Shown one piece after another: positions 36,601-48,606 of a stretch of 64,000 bases of DNA (its first letter is position 1; each line of letters opens with the position of its first letter). The stretch is taken from NCBI GenBank assembly GCA_027596075.1, contig JADGJC010000039.1, positions 124,001-188,000 of the forward strand. The letters are read 5' to 3'. The notes beneath the pieces were generated by a model that worked only from the letters and a program-made list of their open reading frames with translations, ran no database searches and was not told where the DNA came from. The stretch comes from Rhizophlyctis rosea. Lineage: Eukaryota; Chytridiomycota; Chytridiomycetes; Rhizophlyctidales; Rhizophlyctidaceae. The translations under genes were made by a program, and so were the position numbers.

Positions 36601-37994
36601 ATGAATCGGATTACGGAGATTTTGAAGGTTGGTGAGCGGGCAGCGTAGTTGGTTTTGGATATTTCTGGCAATATAAGGGGTTTGACATGTTGTATCTTTA
36701 TTCGACAGCTGTTCAACTCTCGGACATGTCAAGTGATTTTGGGCGCTGGAGCTATGAGGTCAGCGGGATTGCAGAATATTACGGCGAAACATATATGTAG
36801 GCATATCCCTTTTTCCAGGCTTGCGTTACTCAGAATGCTCATTTCGTCACGCAGCATTGGCCGCGCAGTCTCTTGGCGTAGTGATAGCCATCATCCCGCA
36901 TCTGAAAAACATGATCCAACGTCACTTGCCGCCAAAACAGCATGTGCTTCTTGGTGATTTTGATCGATTGCTGAGGGTAGGAAGGGTCATTGCCTCGATC
37001 CCCGCAGAGTACTTCATAAGCGAATAATGTTTGCGGAATTCCTTCCAGGATTACAAAGACCATCAAAGTGAGCTGTACGTAAAGTTAGTATCGATTATGA
37101 CGGAGCGGTTGAGGGTTATTGCGGAAAGTCTTCGGGTACGTCCTATTTATGGTTTTGTCACGTTCGACACAATTGGTGACTCATTGGGCGCACATTTTAG
37201 AACATCAATTGGGACAGCCCAGACCCACATGACTTCCCTGCCGAAGCGACGATTAGTCTACATATGGATAACTTGGTGAAGGAGACTTCGCGATTGCATA
37301 CGGTGATAATGCGGTATTTGTCGACTGAGACTGTCAAGGTGGGCAAATCATGTGAGATTGTTCTGAAGTTTCGGATTGTGTTTTTATAATTCTCGCTGCG
37401 TAGTACATTATGCAACAAGTATTTGCATCATATACGCAGCGGTTAGAGGAGAGTTTGAAGACGATAGATCTTTATAGTGGGGCTGGCAAGAATAGGTGAG
37501 GTGTCGGAACATGCAGGTTATAATCTATCCCAGGTGTGGAAGCTGACGAAAACCTTCTGATATGCAGGCTTCTAATCGACATCCAATACTTCATCCAACG
37601 CCTATCAGCCCTAGACGGCGTAGACGGTCCAGGCAACCACCTCGAAGTCGTCGTAAACAACATCAAAATCAAAGACCGGCGAACAGCGCCCGCAGCCGCT
37701 GCTGCACCACAAATGAATGCAAGAGCATCGAGTAGTCCGGGTACGGCGCCGCCGCCCGCAGCACCGGCGCCTCCTGCCGCGAGTCGAACAAGCAATAGTG
37801 GACAACGACCAACGTCGTTGGATTTGCCGGGTGGGTCGCCGGCGTTACCGGCTTCACCTGGGGCTGGGGCGGCGGCGGCGGGGGCGGCGGGAGGGGCACG
37901 GATGGGGAATTTTGCGAGCGCGTTTGGGAAGATGTTGAGGGCGCAGAATGCGACGCTAAATCCGAACCCGCAGGGTGGGGATGGGAAGGGGTGA
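33697..37994 (+). CDS. VPS54: VPS54, GARP tethering complex subunit
   Basis: Tethers endosome-derived vesicles at the trans-Golgi with VPS51-53. Eleven exons: 33697-33939, 34024-35370, 35427-35524, 35583-36180, 36235-36627, 36709-36796, 36855-36976, 37049-37135, 37201-37338, 37404-37495 and 37568-37994 (1210 residues). N-terminal VPS54 region: EVHLIKEISRRSSSFFTAL, then coiled coil with ELRRKLGY. C-terminal VPS54-like domain: KDFYRLFGATWEFVVAGE, AGLQNITAKHISLAAQSLGV, DFDRLLRDYKDHQSEL. The last exon adds an Ala/Pro/Gly-rich tail and ends FASAFGKMLRAQNATLNP. All phases close. The N-terminus starting MYSSPSPNRASV is disordered. Confidence 0.93.
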
Positions 37995-38459
37995 GGGGTG
38001 GGTTGTGGGTTTTGGGTTGTTGGAATGCATGTTCGAGTTTTGGATGAGTTGGGCGTGCATTTAGAAACATTGGTCTTGGGAACGACCTCATTGTGGGGCC
38101 AGGATGTTGATGTTCATAGCACTTTTGTACTTGCCCTAGCAGAAAATGGAGCACTGCCAACATTGCTGATATCTGGCTTTGGGCGTGGCGTCTGCCACTC
38201 ATTGATATGCTACGGATTTGACGTGTTTCCTCGTCCTCCATACGCCTTTCTCAGCTGAACCGGCGCTTGCTTGCAATAACGAACTTCAGAGCCATCAGGC
38301 AAACAAGGACAGCCCCCCTCCACTTCCAATCACTGCCATTATGGTCAAGAAAAGGATGGGGATGGTCCGCCTTTCACCCGCAATCGCTGAATAAGTTCTC
38401 GTTATTAACCACAGCAATGCAATTGATCTATTCTTTCCGTTCCTTTTCTTGCGTAAAAC
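37995..38459. other. Convergent 3' flanks, no gene
   Basis: Between the VPS54 stop and the stop of the minus-strand coiled-coil gene. Plus-strand ORFs here are short and featureless. Confidence 0.5.
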
Positions 38460-39665
38460 TCAACTTCCACAAATCCTGGCAAGCAGCTCCACACCATAAG
38501 CCTCCGATGACCCATCGTACAGCGCGTCAGCCACGACTTCCTGAAAATTAGGACATGTGAGCACATTGGCAGGATGGATTACCTCCCTCCGCAATAAGTA
38601 TTCAAGGCTCATATACCTGGAGATATTCAGCAGGGTGCTTTCCGGGAGGGATCAGCTGTGAAAGCGTTTAATGTTAGTTTTCTGGATCTTCACCCAAGGC
38701 GTCTATAATGAAGCTTCGTAACATCAACTCTGACGCACATACCGTTTCATGACCTTCATGTACCAAATCCTTGATCGCCGCCAAGTAATGTGATTCTTCT
38801 TCTTCCAATTTACGGAGGGTTTCGCGCTGCGATCTGTTTTGTCATGTAAGAAACATTTGAATCAAATTTCCCATGTACATGTGCGGGATCTCAGCTGATC
38901 TCACTGACATTATTACGCGCTGCAAGTCAATTTGCGGAGGAGTTTGGTTTTGCAGGGCGTGTTTGCGAGTTTCCTGGCTGGGTGGATGTTGGCGCCAGTG
39001 TGCCATTTACCATATCAAACCGTCAACTCCCCACGCACCGTTCGATCTCCAATTGCAAAGGTTGCAACCGTGCAGCGATGCGTGCCACTCCATTAAGGTG
39101 TGCAAAGCTTTGCACTACGTTCAACGCTTCTTTGCGGACTTCGCTATCCATCAAGGCGTGGTCCTTCGTTCTGATTTTGTCAAGGCCTGTGCGTGCAGAG
39201 TCATACAATGGTCAGTTTGAGTGTTGGTGCAACTATGTCAGAAACCCGCGCTTGCCTTCCGTGGCGTTTGCAATCTCGGACTCAAGAGCGCGTTCTGTTT
39301 CGCGGAGGGTTTCTAGCCGGAGAGTTTGGTTGTGTCTCTTTGGGTAGGTGGGGTCCGACAAGCACTCGTCACAAGGAGAGACGGTGGGTGGTAGGTTGGG
39401 AGGTGGTAGTCGTGTCAACTCCCGGTAGTACTATTGCGCAAGAAGTCAGTCTCTCCGTTGCACAAGGCAGTCAACTTTCGCTTTGTCCAAACACCTGTTG
39501 CAACTGTTTGTACAGATCTTCGCATTCTCGTCGTAGTTTTTGCTCGCTTTCGGTTAGCGTGCGCAGGTAGTCTGGGGAGTACAGTTCGGGTATATTTGTG
39601 GGCTTAGCGCTTGCCAACTCGCGGGAGAAAGTGGCCGACATATCAAGTGATCTTGGGTGGTCCAT
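38460..39665 (-). CDS. Coiled-coil protein, 234 residues, unrecognised
   Basis: Six exons: 39495-39665, 39256-39430, 39039-39186, 38743-38833, 38617-38655 and 38460-38540. Phases close only if intron 2 is GC-AG (donor GCAAGC at 39255-39250, acceptor CACAG). Segments include ELYSPDYLRTLTESEQKLRR, a proline patch then PCDECL, LRETERALESEIANATEGL, and RETLRKLEEEESHYLAA. Most is predicted helix and coiled coil. ATGs at 39665 and 39641 (MSATFSREL) are both in frame. I do not recognise the family. It is divergent from the SANT gene. Confidence 0.75.
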
Positions 39666-39897
39666 TTGACTTCATACAGGTGCTGGATGGGCTGGGATGA
39701 AACTTCCAGGTGCTGGATGGGTGCTGGTCTACAGCTGGAAGCTAGGCTATTTTTGGCCAGGGAGAGAGGTCTCACGGTGTGGCTTGTCAAGTCCAGCCCC
39801 ATCGGACACAATTCCGCAGCATGGGGCTCCTGTGCACCCAAAACCAATTCAATGCCACGAACTTTTCACCCAAGTTCCAGCACAGAATCAACTGGCC

Positions 39898-41307
39898 ATG
39901 CTAACTCCATACGAAGAGAAACGCCTTGAGACTATTCAACAAAACCTCGCTAAGCTCAAGGAGCTCGGTCTGGTCCCAACTGCGAACCCTTCTCCTCGCC
40001 TACCCACCCAGTCATCTTCAACTGGATCTGCATCCTCTCCACTATCCGATGCACCACAGACCAGGTTGGAAGAAGCCCACAAGTCCTGCGTGACACTTTC
40101 CTGCTTGTGCTAATTCTAGCCTTAGCGAGTCGAAGAAACGTCGCCGACCACCAAAACCCGCTGCACCTCCTCCCCCTGCGCGCAAGTCGCGTCGAATTGC
40201 TGGCGATGCGCCGCCTCCGGTAAACGACTCGGCCATCTCCGACGAGACACATGACGCTGAAGTGGAGGCTGAAAGGGACTTGGAGGAGCTGGACGTACGT
40301 TTGTACAATGATGTTAATTGCTAATGGCGAGTTCCAAATGTTCTGATGAGCCCGCTCTACAGCTCGAAAGTCTTATCTCCTTCGATTCGTATTTCCCTGC
40401 TGAGGTCGCGGCACGGGCTGTGAAAGTAGATGGGCATTACAATGGTAAAGACTTTGTCGACTTTCTCTGTGCTGAAAACGACCATCTAATTCGGTTTTGA
40501 ACAACCTAGGCTGGTTGTCATCCGCTCTGATCGAAAAGTATGGCTTCTCGGTACGGAGTCTTTCCCCGCCTCGATATTTAATCAGAGAGCAACAAGACAA
40601 TATGACTTATCGAGACATTACATTTCATCAGAACTCGGCTGCGGAAGCTTGGGAAGCCAATGGAGGAGGAAAGTTTTCTTTCACAAACCCTCTCGGTGGT
40701 AAGTGGCGCTCACTCCTTTACTGACATCAGCGCATTTGTATGTCTGATTCCCTTGTGCAGATCTCAAAACGGCGACAGGATTACGCAAACCGGTTGGATG
40801 GTCGACAGCAAAATGGAATTCATATTTATTGTTACGTGAGCAAATTCTCTATTGATGATCTCACTTGTCGTGCTGTTGGTTGACTTCCGCCTTCAGGCAA
40901 AAACCCAAATGCATATTTCTATCGGCATAACGAAGATGGACAGGTGTGCATGCGCGAGCAAAAAGGAACAGGGATGGTTTTGTAGTGATCACGTCCATCC
41001 AGGCGCAGAACAATGGGGATTGGACAGATGCCGAACGCGAAAACTTCCTACAAGTTGCACGCGAGTTCGGATGCGGGGACAAATGGGGTCTTTTTGCAAG
41101 TCATATACCACATCGGTACGAACGAACTCCTTTGATGTCGTGTGAAACCGGACTGATGCGATTGTAACCTCTTCTAGAGTCGGATACCAGTGTTCAAACT
41201 TCTACCGCAGCGTCATCCTCCCTCAAGGCTTGGTCTTTGATCCGAACTACATGATGAACAAGAATGGAAAACCAATATTCGTCGGCTCGAAAGGAATTCC
41301 AAGGTGA
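39898..41307 (+). CDS. SANT/Myb-like domain protein, fungal type
   Basis: Eight exons: 39898-40064, 40120-40294, 40363-40444, 40510-40698, 40761-40835, 40897-40943, 41003-41115 and 41178-41307 (325 residues). It begins with the motif PYEEKRLETIQQN-LGL seen in several fungal nuclear proteins. A Lys/Arg/Pro-rich nuclear-localisation-like stretch follows (KKRRRPPKP). The C-terminal module is KNPNAYFYRHNEDGQ, GDWTDAERENFLQVAREFGC, GDKWGLFASHIPHRVGYQC and SNFYRSVILP, a SANT-like helix set widely found in fungi. A role in chromatin or DNA binding is likely but unproven. Longer starts would collide with the divergent neighbour. Confidence 0.85.
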
Positions 41308-41379
41308 TTGAAGTTGAGCACGTAAGATCCTCAATATATATACCCTGTATAATACAATATTTACAAGCTTGACGGTAAG

Positions 41380-43243
41380 TCAACGTGGTGCCACAGGCTG
41401 CTGGTTTGTGCTTGCTGGTGGCCCTTCGAAGTATTGTGCCCATGCGGCATGCGAAGGAGGCGCTGAAAAATGATGTGGAAATAGACGTGAGGAGAACTTC
41501 CACGAATCGTCTGCAAGGACAGAAACATACAAGGAGTGACAAAATGGGGCGGGATCCTGGCACCGCCAGGCGTACTCGCCGGAACAACAAATGCATCCCA
41601 CTGCCGTCTGACGTTGAATGTTAAGTTTTGTGAGGTCTGGCATATAGAGTAGAGGTTTGCAATCCCACCTTATCGTTACCAACCCATCTAGGGTAGCCTC
41701 AGCTTGATGATAGTGCGCAAGAATGGGATCTGGCTGGCCTCTGTTCTGCAATGCACTAGAAATGCTTCCTTTCCCCATTCCTCTATCACCCTCAAGGAGT
41801 TGCTGGCCCTGCACGTCATTGGCATTTAGCTCCTTCACACGTTCAAAGAACTCATCGTCTTCTTCTGGGAAGAAATGCCCTACATCCCACTATTTAATCA
41901 CCAGCTTCTATTCCTGGCATGAAATGAGTCGAAAATGACCCAGTCAGCAAATACCTTCACGTTTGGCCTTCTCCCTCCGTAATTCACGCAGCTGTCGCAA
42001 TTTGTCAATCATGAGTAGCAACTCCCTATGCTTTCGCTGCAGTTGGTCGTTCTCGCGATTTTGCTTTTGGAGCTTGATTTGGTTTTGATTGGCCTGGAAG
42101 GATGTTTAGCACATCGATTGGTAGTCGCGGGACTACGATGTTTTGGAACCTTGCGCTCCTGCTCCTCCTTTTCCAGCCGTTCTTTTCGCCAAGCATCAAT
42201 TTTAGCATGCATTTCATCCCGTTTTCGGGCGCGTTCTTCGCGGTTTTGTCTATGCTTTACGGCAGTTTGTTTCCGCCATTCCTTCTTGCGGCGGAGTTTC
42301 GAGATGCGGTAATGGATGTTGGCGAGGAGGGCTTTGTTTTGGAGTTTTTCGGTGAGGTTCGTGTAGGAGGACTGGCAGACCAAGTGTGAGGACGGATACA
42401 TTGGCGAAAGGGCGTGCTACGACAGACGTTACCCTTAGCTTGGTTAATTCAGGTAAGGTATTACTCTGACTGCTTTGTGGACTTGGTTTTACGCCATGTT
42501 TGTTTATCACATGTCGATCCGCTTCCTGTTCCAACTGCTGTATCTGCTTTTCAAGATGAAGCGACTCTGACTGTATAGCTGCAAAATCTCCCAGACGGAT
42601 CTTCCGTGCAGAGCGAATGTCTTCGAGTTTTGAGCTAATCTGATGGTGCTTGAGGAAGGATTGCACCCAAGTCGCATCTTGATCGATGACTTTGTGGATT
42701 GTACAATGAGAATGGAATTGGATCTGTTGCTGCATGATATGGTAATGCACCTGAGGAAACGGAACTTGGTCCAGTGAAGTAAGGCTGTATATGTCGATGC
42801 CCAGTATCATATGCCGATACAGAGGTTGAGGAGTGGAGGGTCCAGGAAAAGCGCCCAAAAGTATACGACGGCATGGTTGCGCCTGCTCCAATAGAAGGTG
42901 GAGGCAAAGACAAAAATGGACGTTGACTGTGAGCGAAAGGAGGCAGGTTTGCCCTTTGCCTTTGCGTGCGACCAAACGAAACGGTTGGACGCTGCGGGTA
43001 GGCATCTGACCCTCTGGAAGGGGGCTGTTCATGCGACAGTTTCAGCAACAGTTGCGGACATAATTGACCGATCCTCAAAAAGCCGCAACGCAACATCAGC
43101 GCTACGACAACGACCAAACGAGCTTATACACATTTTATGTATGAATATATTTCCACAAACTGATATGGCACGTCGTGTCCAACCAAGCAGACCCCAACCG
43201 CACACCTCAGAATTACCTGGGACGAGTTTTCTTGCCACTCCAT
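41380..43243 (-). CDS. CCDC-type coiled-coil protein with conserved tail
   Basis: Exons 43217-43243, 42751-43024, 42433-42689, 42150-42371, 41955-42093 and 41669-41889, then two C-terminal exons that end at 41380. After a Pro/Ser-rich start, WVQSFLKHHQIS and LHLEKQIQQLEQEAD lead into a long charged coiled coil (RKKEWRKQTAVKHRQNREER). The tail reads RRQWDAFVVPASTPGGARIP and PHFVTPSPPSHAAWAQYFEG. This pairing recalls vertebrate centriolar or ciliary CCDC proteins, but I cannot name one securely. The splice between 41955 and 41889 leaves one base over, so the model does not close there with canonical sites. Every other junction works. Confidence 0.7.
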
Positions 43244-43825
43244 GGTCAGAGAAGCACCACGAAGGCGACGATCATGTACCGTGTTAGTCCCCAGGCTATC
43301 AACAGTACGAACTGGTCGAGGTGGTGCAGCTGTAATGGTGGAGATGGGATGAGGCTGGGTGGGAAAGGAAGGATCACGACCACTTTTTATATGGGGATAT
43401 CACCGATTAAAATGAGTCATTGTGACGCAGCACGTGGGAAGGAGTCCGAACCAGACTCGTTTAGCAATCTATCGGGTGCAGAGCGCAGTCGAAGTTTGTG
43501 TGTGTTGACATGTCATGGGAAGAACCTCCGCCTCCTGCTTGCCCACAATATTTATTTGGCGATCTCAACAAACATATTCTCTTATCGCCATCTTGCTCTA
43601 TCGTCTGTGATACACGTCAGCATTTCCTGCAGGCTGGACGTACGAGAACCTCCACTGGCGAGAACACCCTCTCCTCCACGCATTCCACACAACGCAAGAA
43701 GTATCCAGCTTGCTCACACGGTAGAATTGGTAAACTTAAAAATGAGACCATCCGGCCTTTATACGAAAACTGACGGGTTATATGAAACTCAGAAGCGTTC
43801 TTGGTGATATTTTGAAAGGTCAACA
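43244..43825. promoter_or_regulatory. Bidirectional spacer, CCDC-type gene / XPO1
   Basis: 582 bp between divergent start codons. A 210-residue plus-strand ORF at 43175-43807 has no features and overlaps the CCDC first exon; I treat it as chance. Confidence 0.5.
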
Positions 43826-46800
43826 ATGGAGGGCATCTTGGATTTCAGCGGCGAGCTCGATGTCGCCTTATTCGACCGAGTCGTGAACGCATTCTACTTG
43901 GGAGCTGGTCAAGAGGTAACAGGAGTAGTGGGAAAGTCGGAAGAGTTCCAGGTGCAGTATGAACTGACTTATCACGCTCAGCAAATACTTGCCGGACAAG
44001 TACTACAACAATTTCAAGAACAACCGGATGCTTGGCGAAGGGTGGAGCCCATCATGTCGCGATCGACAACTGTTGGGGCCAAAGTATGTGCATTTTGACC
44101 TTGTTTACAATATCAGTTTCTAATCAAATAGCAGCACATTGCACTCGGAATATTGGACCGGCTGATCAAGCAGATGTGGAAAGCCCTACCCGCGGAAGAA
44201 CGGGATGGTTCGTATGCTGTCAATGGATTCGTCGTCTTTGAAAATACAGGCCTTAATATGATAAATCTGATAGGAATCAAGAACTACATTGTCCAAGTTG
44301 TGATAGAATATTCATCGACAGAGCAAGCACTGACCGCCAACCGACATTTGCTCTCGAAACTGAACCTGACTCTCGTTCAGGTATGTTCGAATGCCAGTTC
44401 GAATTTTGCCGTTTGTTTATCCTCCTGCTTCCATTGCAGATTTTGAAACAAGAATGGCCACACAACTGGCCCACATTTATACCCGAGATTGTCAGTTCGA
44501 GCAAGAACAGCCTTTCGCTCTGTGAAAACAACATGGTCATCCTGAAGTTGCTCAGGTAAATGTTCAGCGAAAAGTCCTTTTCTCAATGCGTCGCTAATAT
44601 GAACTTGTCAGTGAGGAGATTTTCGATTTCTCCGCGGAGCAAATGACGCAGGCCAAGACGAAAAACCTCAAGAATCAGATGTGCAACGAGTTCTCGGAGA
44701 TTTTCCAACTGTGCTTCGAAATTCTCAACTCGGCATCCAAAGCCAGTCTGATTTCAGCAACGCTTGAGACGCTACTGCGATTCCTCAACTGGATTCCGTT
44801 GGGATACATCTTCCAAACCAACCTGATCGATATTCTTCGGAGTCGGGTGGGTGCCGCTGTCACTAAACGGCAACGTGAACACGACTAACAAATTCGAATA
44901 GTTCCTGGAAGTCCCTGCTTTCCGAAACACAACTCTGAAGTGCTTGACGGAGATTGGGGGGCTCCAAGTTGGTCCCGAATACAATGACAAGTTTGCGGTG
45001 CTTTTCACCATGGTCATTCCGGCGTTCGTGAACATGATCTCGTTGAGCAGTAGTAAGTATTCTTTCTTTGATTTATAGTTGTGGGAATCCTATGTTGATG
45101 TGGTTGGGTTAGATATCCCGGAATCGTACGAGAATGCAAGAGACGAAGAGCAACAATTCATCCAAAACATGGGACTTTTCCTGACTTCGTTTTTGGGTGC
45201 ACATTTGAAGGTAAGACACCAGCGGTTTACAGTATATGGACCGACATGCACTAATTCTCCTTGAAGATCGTGGAAGAGCTTGTTGCTGGTCAAAACCAAC
45301 AAGGCAAAGAGATGCTGTTTGCCGCACATCAGTACCTGTTGCAGATATCGCGAGTGCAAGATCGCGAAATCTTCAAAGTTTGCCTTGAGTACTGGCAAAA
45401 GCTGGTAAGTTACTGCTCGTAAAACCGGAGATGATGTGACTATTTACAAGTTCTTCCAGGTGTCTGAATTGTACGAGGAACAAAACACTCTTCCCACCGC
45501 CGACATGCCATTGCTCCAGTTGAATGCACCAGGCATGGCCCGTCCATCGTTCCCGCCTGCCTTTGCCATGCGTAAAGCACTGTACGGGGATACACTGTCG
45601 CAACTGCGGACGGTTATGATTGAGAGGATGGTGAAGCCTGAGGAGGTACGTCACTTATTTGATGAGTGCTCAGAGCGCCAGAAAAGATTGTAACACACTG
45701 CTTGACAGGTTCTCATCGTTGAGAACGACGAGGGGGAGATTGTTCGTGAGGTGCTGAAAGAAAGCGACACCATTGTGCTCTATAAAAGCATGCGCGAGGT
45801 CCTGGTCTACCTGACGCATCTGGACACCGATGACACCGAACGCATCATGTCTGAGAAATTGGCCAGACAGGTATGAGCTGCTTGTGTTATCGCAACGAAA
45901 TTGCAAGATGAGTAAAATGGCTTGCAGATGGATGATTCAGAATGGAGCTGGGACAACCTCAACAAGCTGTGTTGGGCGATTGGATCCATCAGTGGGGCCA
46001 TGAATGAGGAAATGGAAAAGAAGTTCTTGGTTACGGTTATCAAGGACCTTCTCTGTCTCTGCGAACTTAAGCGAGGCAAGGACAACAAGGCCGTGGTCGC
46101 GTCGAACATCATGTACATTGTTGGACAATATCCACGGTTCCTGAAAGCCCATTGGAAGTTCTTGAAGACCGTCGTCAACAAGCTGTTCGAATTCATGCAC
46201 GAGCCCCACCCAGGTAAATATTCGTCATACTCACGGGCATCATGGATTGAATTTTATATTGACATTCAAAACTTTCAGGTGTGCAGGACATGGCTTGCGA
46301 CACATTCATCAAAATCGCGCAGAAATGTAGGCGCCATTTCACCGTCCAACAGCCTCATGAAATCATGCCGTTCATCGAGGAAATCTTGTCTCAACTGGAG
46401 GAGCACACACGCGATCTGCAGCCCTCTCAGGTTAGTAATCCTGCTGGATACACCAGAAGTATGGAGCTGATCTCTCCGAGCAGATCAACACCTTCTACGA
46501 AGCAATCGGGTACATGATTGCAACGCACACAGTCAAGCAACAGCAGGAGCGGTGGATCAGCATGTTGATGAAGCGGCCAAACGAATTGTGGAGTCGTTTC
46601 ATGCTGGAGGCGAACGCCAACCCGGAAGTTGCGTTGAACAACCCTGACGCCATCAAACAGCTTGGAAATGTTTTGAAGTGCAACGTTGCGGCATGCACCT
46701 CGATCGGAGGACCGTTTGTCAGTCAGATTGCGCTCATCTTCATGGACTTGCTGTCGGTGTACAAGGCTGTGAGTGAACTTATCTCACAGCAAGTGGCTGC

Positions 46801-48297
46801 TGAAGGTAAGCTTTTTCGGGTATCCATTTGGATGCAGCACGGTGCTGACGGATGATTTAGGCGAGATTGCCACCAAGAAGCCCCGCGTTCGCGCTTTCCG
46901 CACGGTGAAGAGAGAAATTCTCAAACTCATGGAGACGTACATCAGCAAAGCAGAGGACCTTGCCGCTCTCACAACAACCATGATCCCGCCGCTGCTGGAG
47001 ACAGTATTGGGCGATTACGCGAGAAATGTGGAGCCCGCCAAAGATGCCGAGGTTCTGAACACGATGGCCAGCATTGTGTCACGACTTGGGGTACATATTT
47101 TTGCATCTTGACCATTCACCATATACATACGACTGATTTGCGGCTGCAGGAATTCATCCAGGACAAGATTCCCATCATGTTGGAGGCGATCTTTGAATGC
47201 ACTCTCAATATGATCAACAAGAACTTCGAAGAATACCCGGAACATCGGGTGGGCTTCTTCCGGCTGTTGCAAGCCATCAACGAGAACTGCTTCCCAGGTA
47301 TGAGCATCGTCTTTCGGCTGTTGATTTCTGTATGCTGACATACGCTTTTTCCTTCACGACATAGCCCTGCTCAACATGCCAGCCCCGCAATTCCGCCTCT
47401 TCTTGGACAGTGTCGTATGGGCCTTCAAGCACACGCTCCGAGACATCAGCGACATCGGCTTGACCATTCTATTGGAACTGCTCAACAACTTCTCGAAGAC
47501 AGAAGTCAACATCATGAACGCCTTCTATCAGGCATACTTCATCAGCATCTTGCAGGACGTGCTGTTCGTTCTGACAAATGGATTCCAAAAATCGGGTGCG
47601 TATAGCCTTTGGGCACGTTCTGTTTGCCTCATAGTGTTTGCTCATGGTTATATGCAGGCTTCAAGCTGCAGAGCATGATCCTGCTCCACCTGTTTGAGCA
47701 AGTGGATTCCGGAAAGATCACCGTTCCTCTGTTCGATCCGAACCAGGTGCAAAACCCGAACATGACGAACCAGGAGTACGTCCGGGTGTTCGTCACGGAC
47801 CTTCTTCAAAATGCATTCCCGCATCTGCAAAGGTAACTACCGAAGTAGTAATGCAGCGCTAAGATGAAGTTGTGAAGTTGACCCGTTTTGTGTTTTTCCA
47901 GGGCCACAACGCAGCAATTCGTGGTTGGGTTGTTCCAGCTGAACAAGGACTATCTGCAATTCAAGGGACATCTTCGGGACTTCCTTGTTACCTTGAAGGT
48001 GGGTATCGGCGCCGATGTGTGGCATATGATGAACAAAGTGCTCATCGAGTAATGAAAACAGGAATTCAGCGGAGATGACAGTCAGCAGGCGCTCTTCGCT
48101 GACGAACGGGAGGCCGAGGCGGCGAGGAAGCAGGCGGCGGAACGTGAGGCCGCGCTTCGGATTCCTGGGATGGTCAAGCCGAGTGATCGGTGAGTCGTGC
48201 CGTTGCCAACAGCAACATGTAGTTTCTTTTCGGTTTGGTCGTTTTCTCATATTTTGTGCTCATCAGACCGGACGAACCGAATGATATGGCGGAATGA
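43826..48297 (+). CDS. XPO1: Exportin-1 (XPO1/CRM1)
   Basis: Karyopherin that exports leucine-rich-NES proteins with RanGTP. Twenty exons, all GT-AG and in phase: 43826-44083, 44132-44207, 44274-44380, 44440-44555, 44612-44846, 44902-45052, 45113-45210, 45267-45404, 45460-45645, 45709-45870, 45928-46213, 46279-46430, 46484-46805, 46861-47090, 47150-47297, 47365-47595, 47658-47832, 47902-47998, 48062-48189 and 48267-48297 (1108 residues). Signatures are [35 protein letters not shown] and [20 protein letters not shown]. Cys554 (codon 46060-46062) in [10 protein letters not shown] aligns with the leptomycin-B target cysteine (human Cys528). Most intron positions are tightly constrained by conservation. 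Confidence 0.98.
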
Positions 48298-48606
48298 GAG
48301 TGTGGATTTACAATTTGCAGTTGGCCGTATTTGTATAGTTTTTTTCCTTTATTTTCTTCTTTTCTGCATTGCATGTCATAAATATACTTGCACATTTGAT
48401 AGTCTGTATAATTTCGGGTGTTTGGGCAAGTGAGGATGATAATGTATGGGTTGATCATCAGGCGACCAGTCACAGGCATTGATCATTTGTACTCCTGCTA
48501 TCTTGCTTACTACCCTACTGTTTCGAGCTGCCACCCTACTTTTATCTGCCTCAACATTTATTCTATTCCCGCTGATCCTAAAGGACTGCTACTTATTAAC
48601 ACAATC
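48298..48606. other. Convergent 3' flanks, AT-rich
   Basis: Between the XPO1 and LysM gene stops; T-rich on the plus strand just after XPO1 (about 48340-48365), consistent with 3' processing signals. Confidence 0.45.

Noticed and set aside
43175..43807. 210-residue plus-strand ORF in the XPO1 promoter region
   Set aside because: It has no recognisable motif and overlaps the first exon of the divergent CCDC-type gene.
46770..46793. 24 nt GT...AG block inside an XPO1 exon
   Set aside because: It encodes VSELISQQ, which aligns with conserved XPO1 sequence, so it is coding and not an intron.
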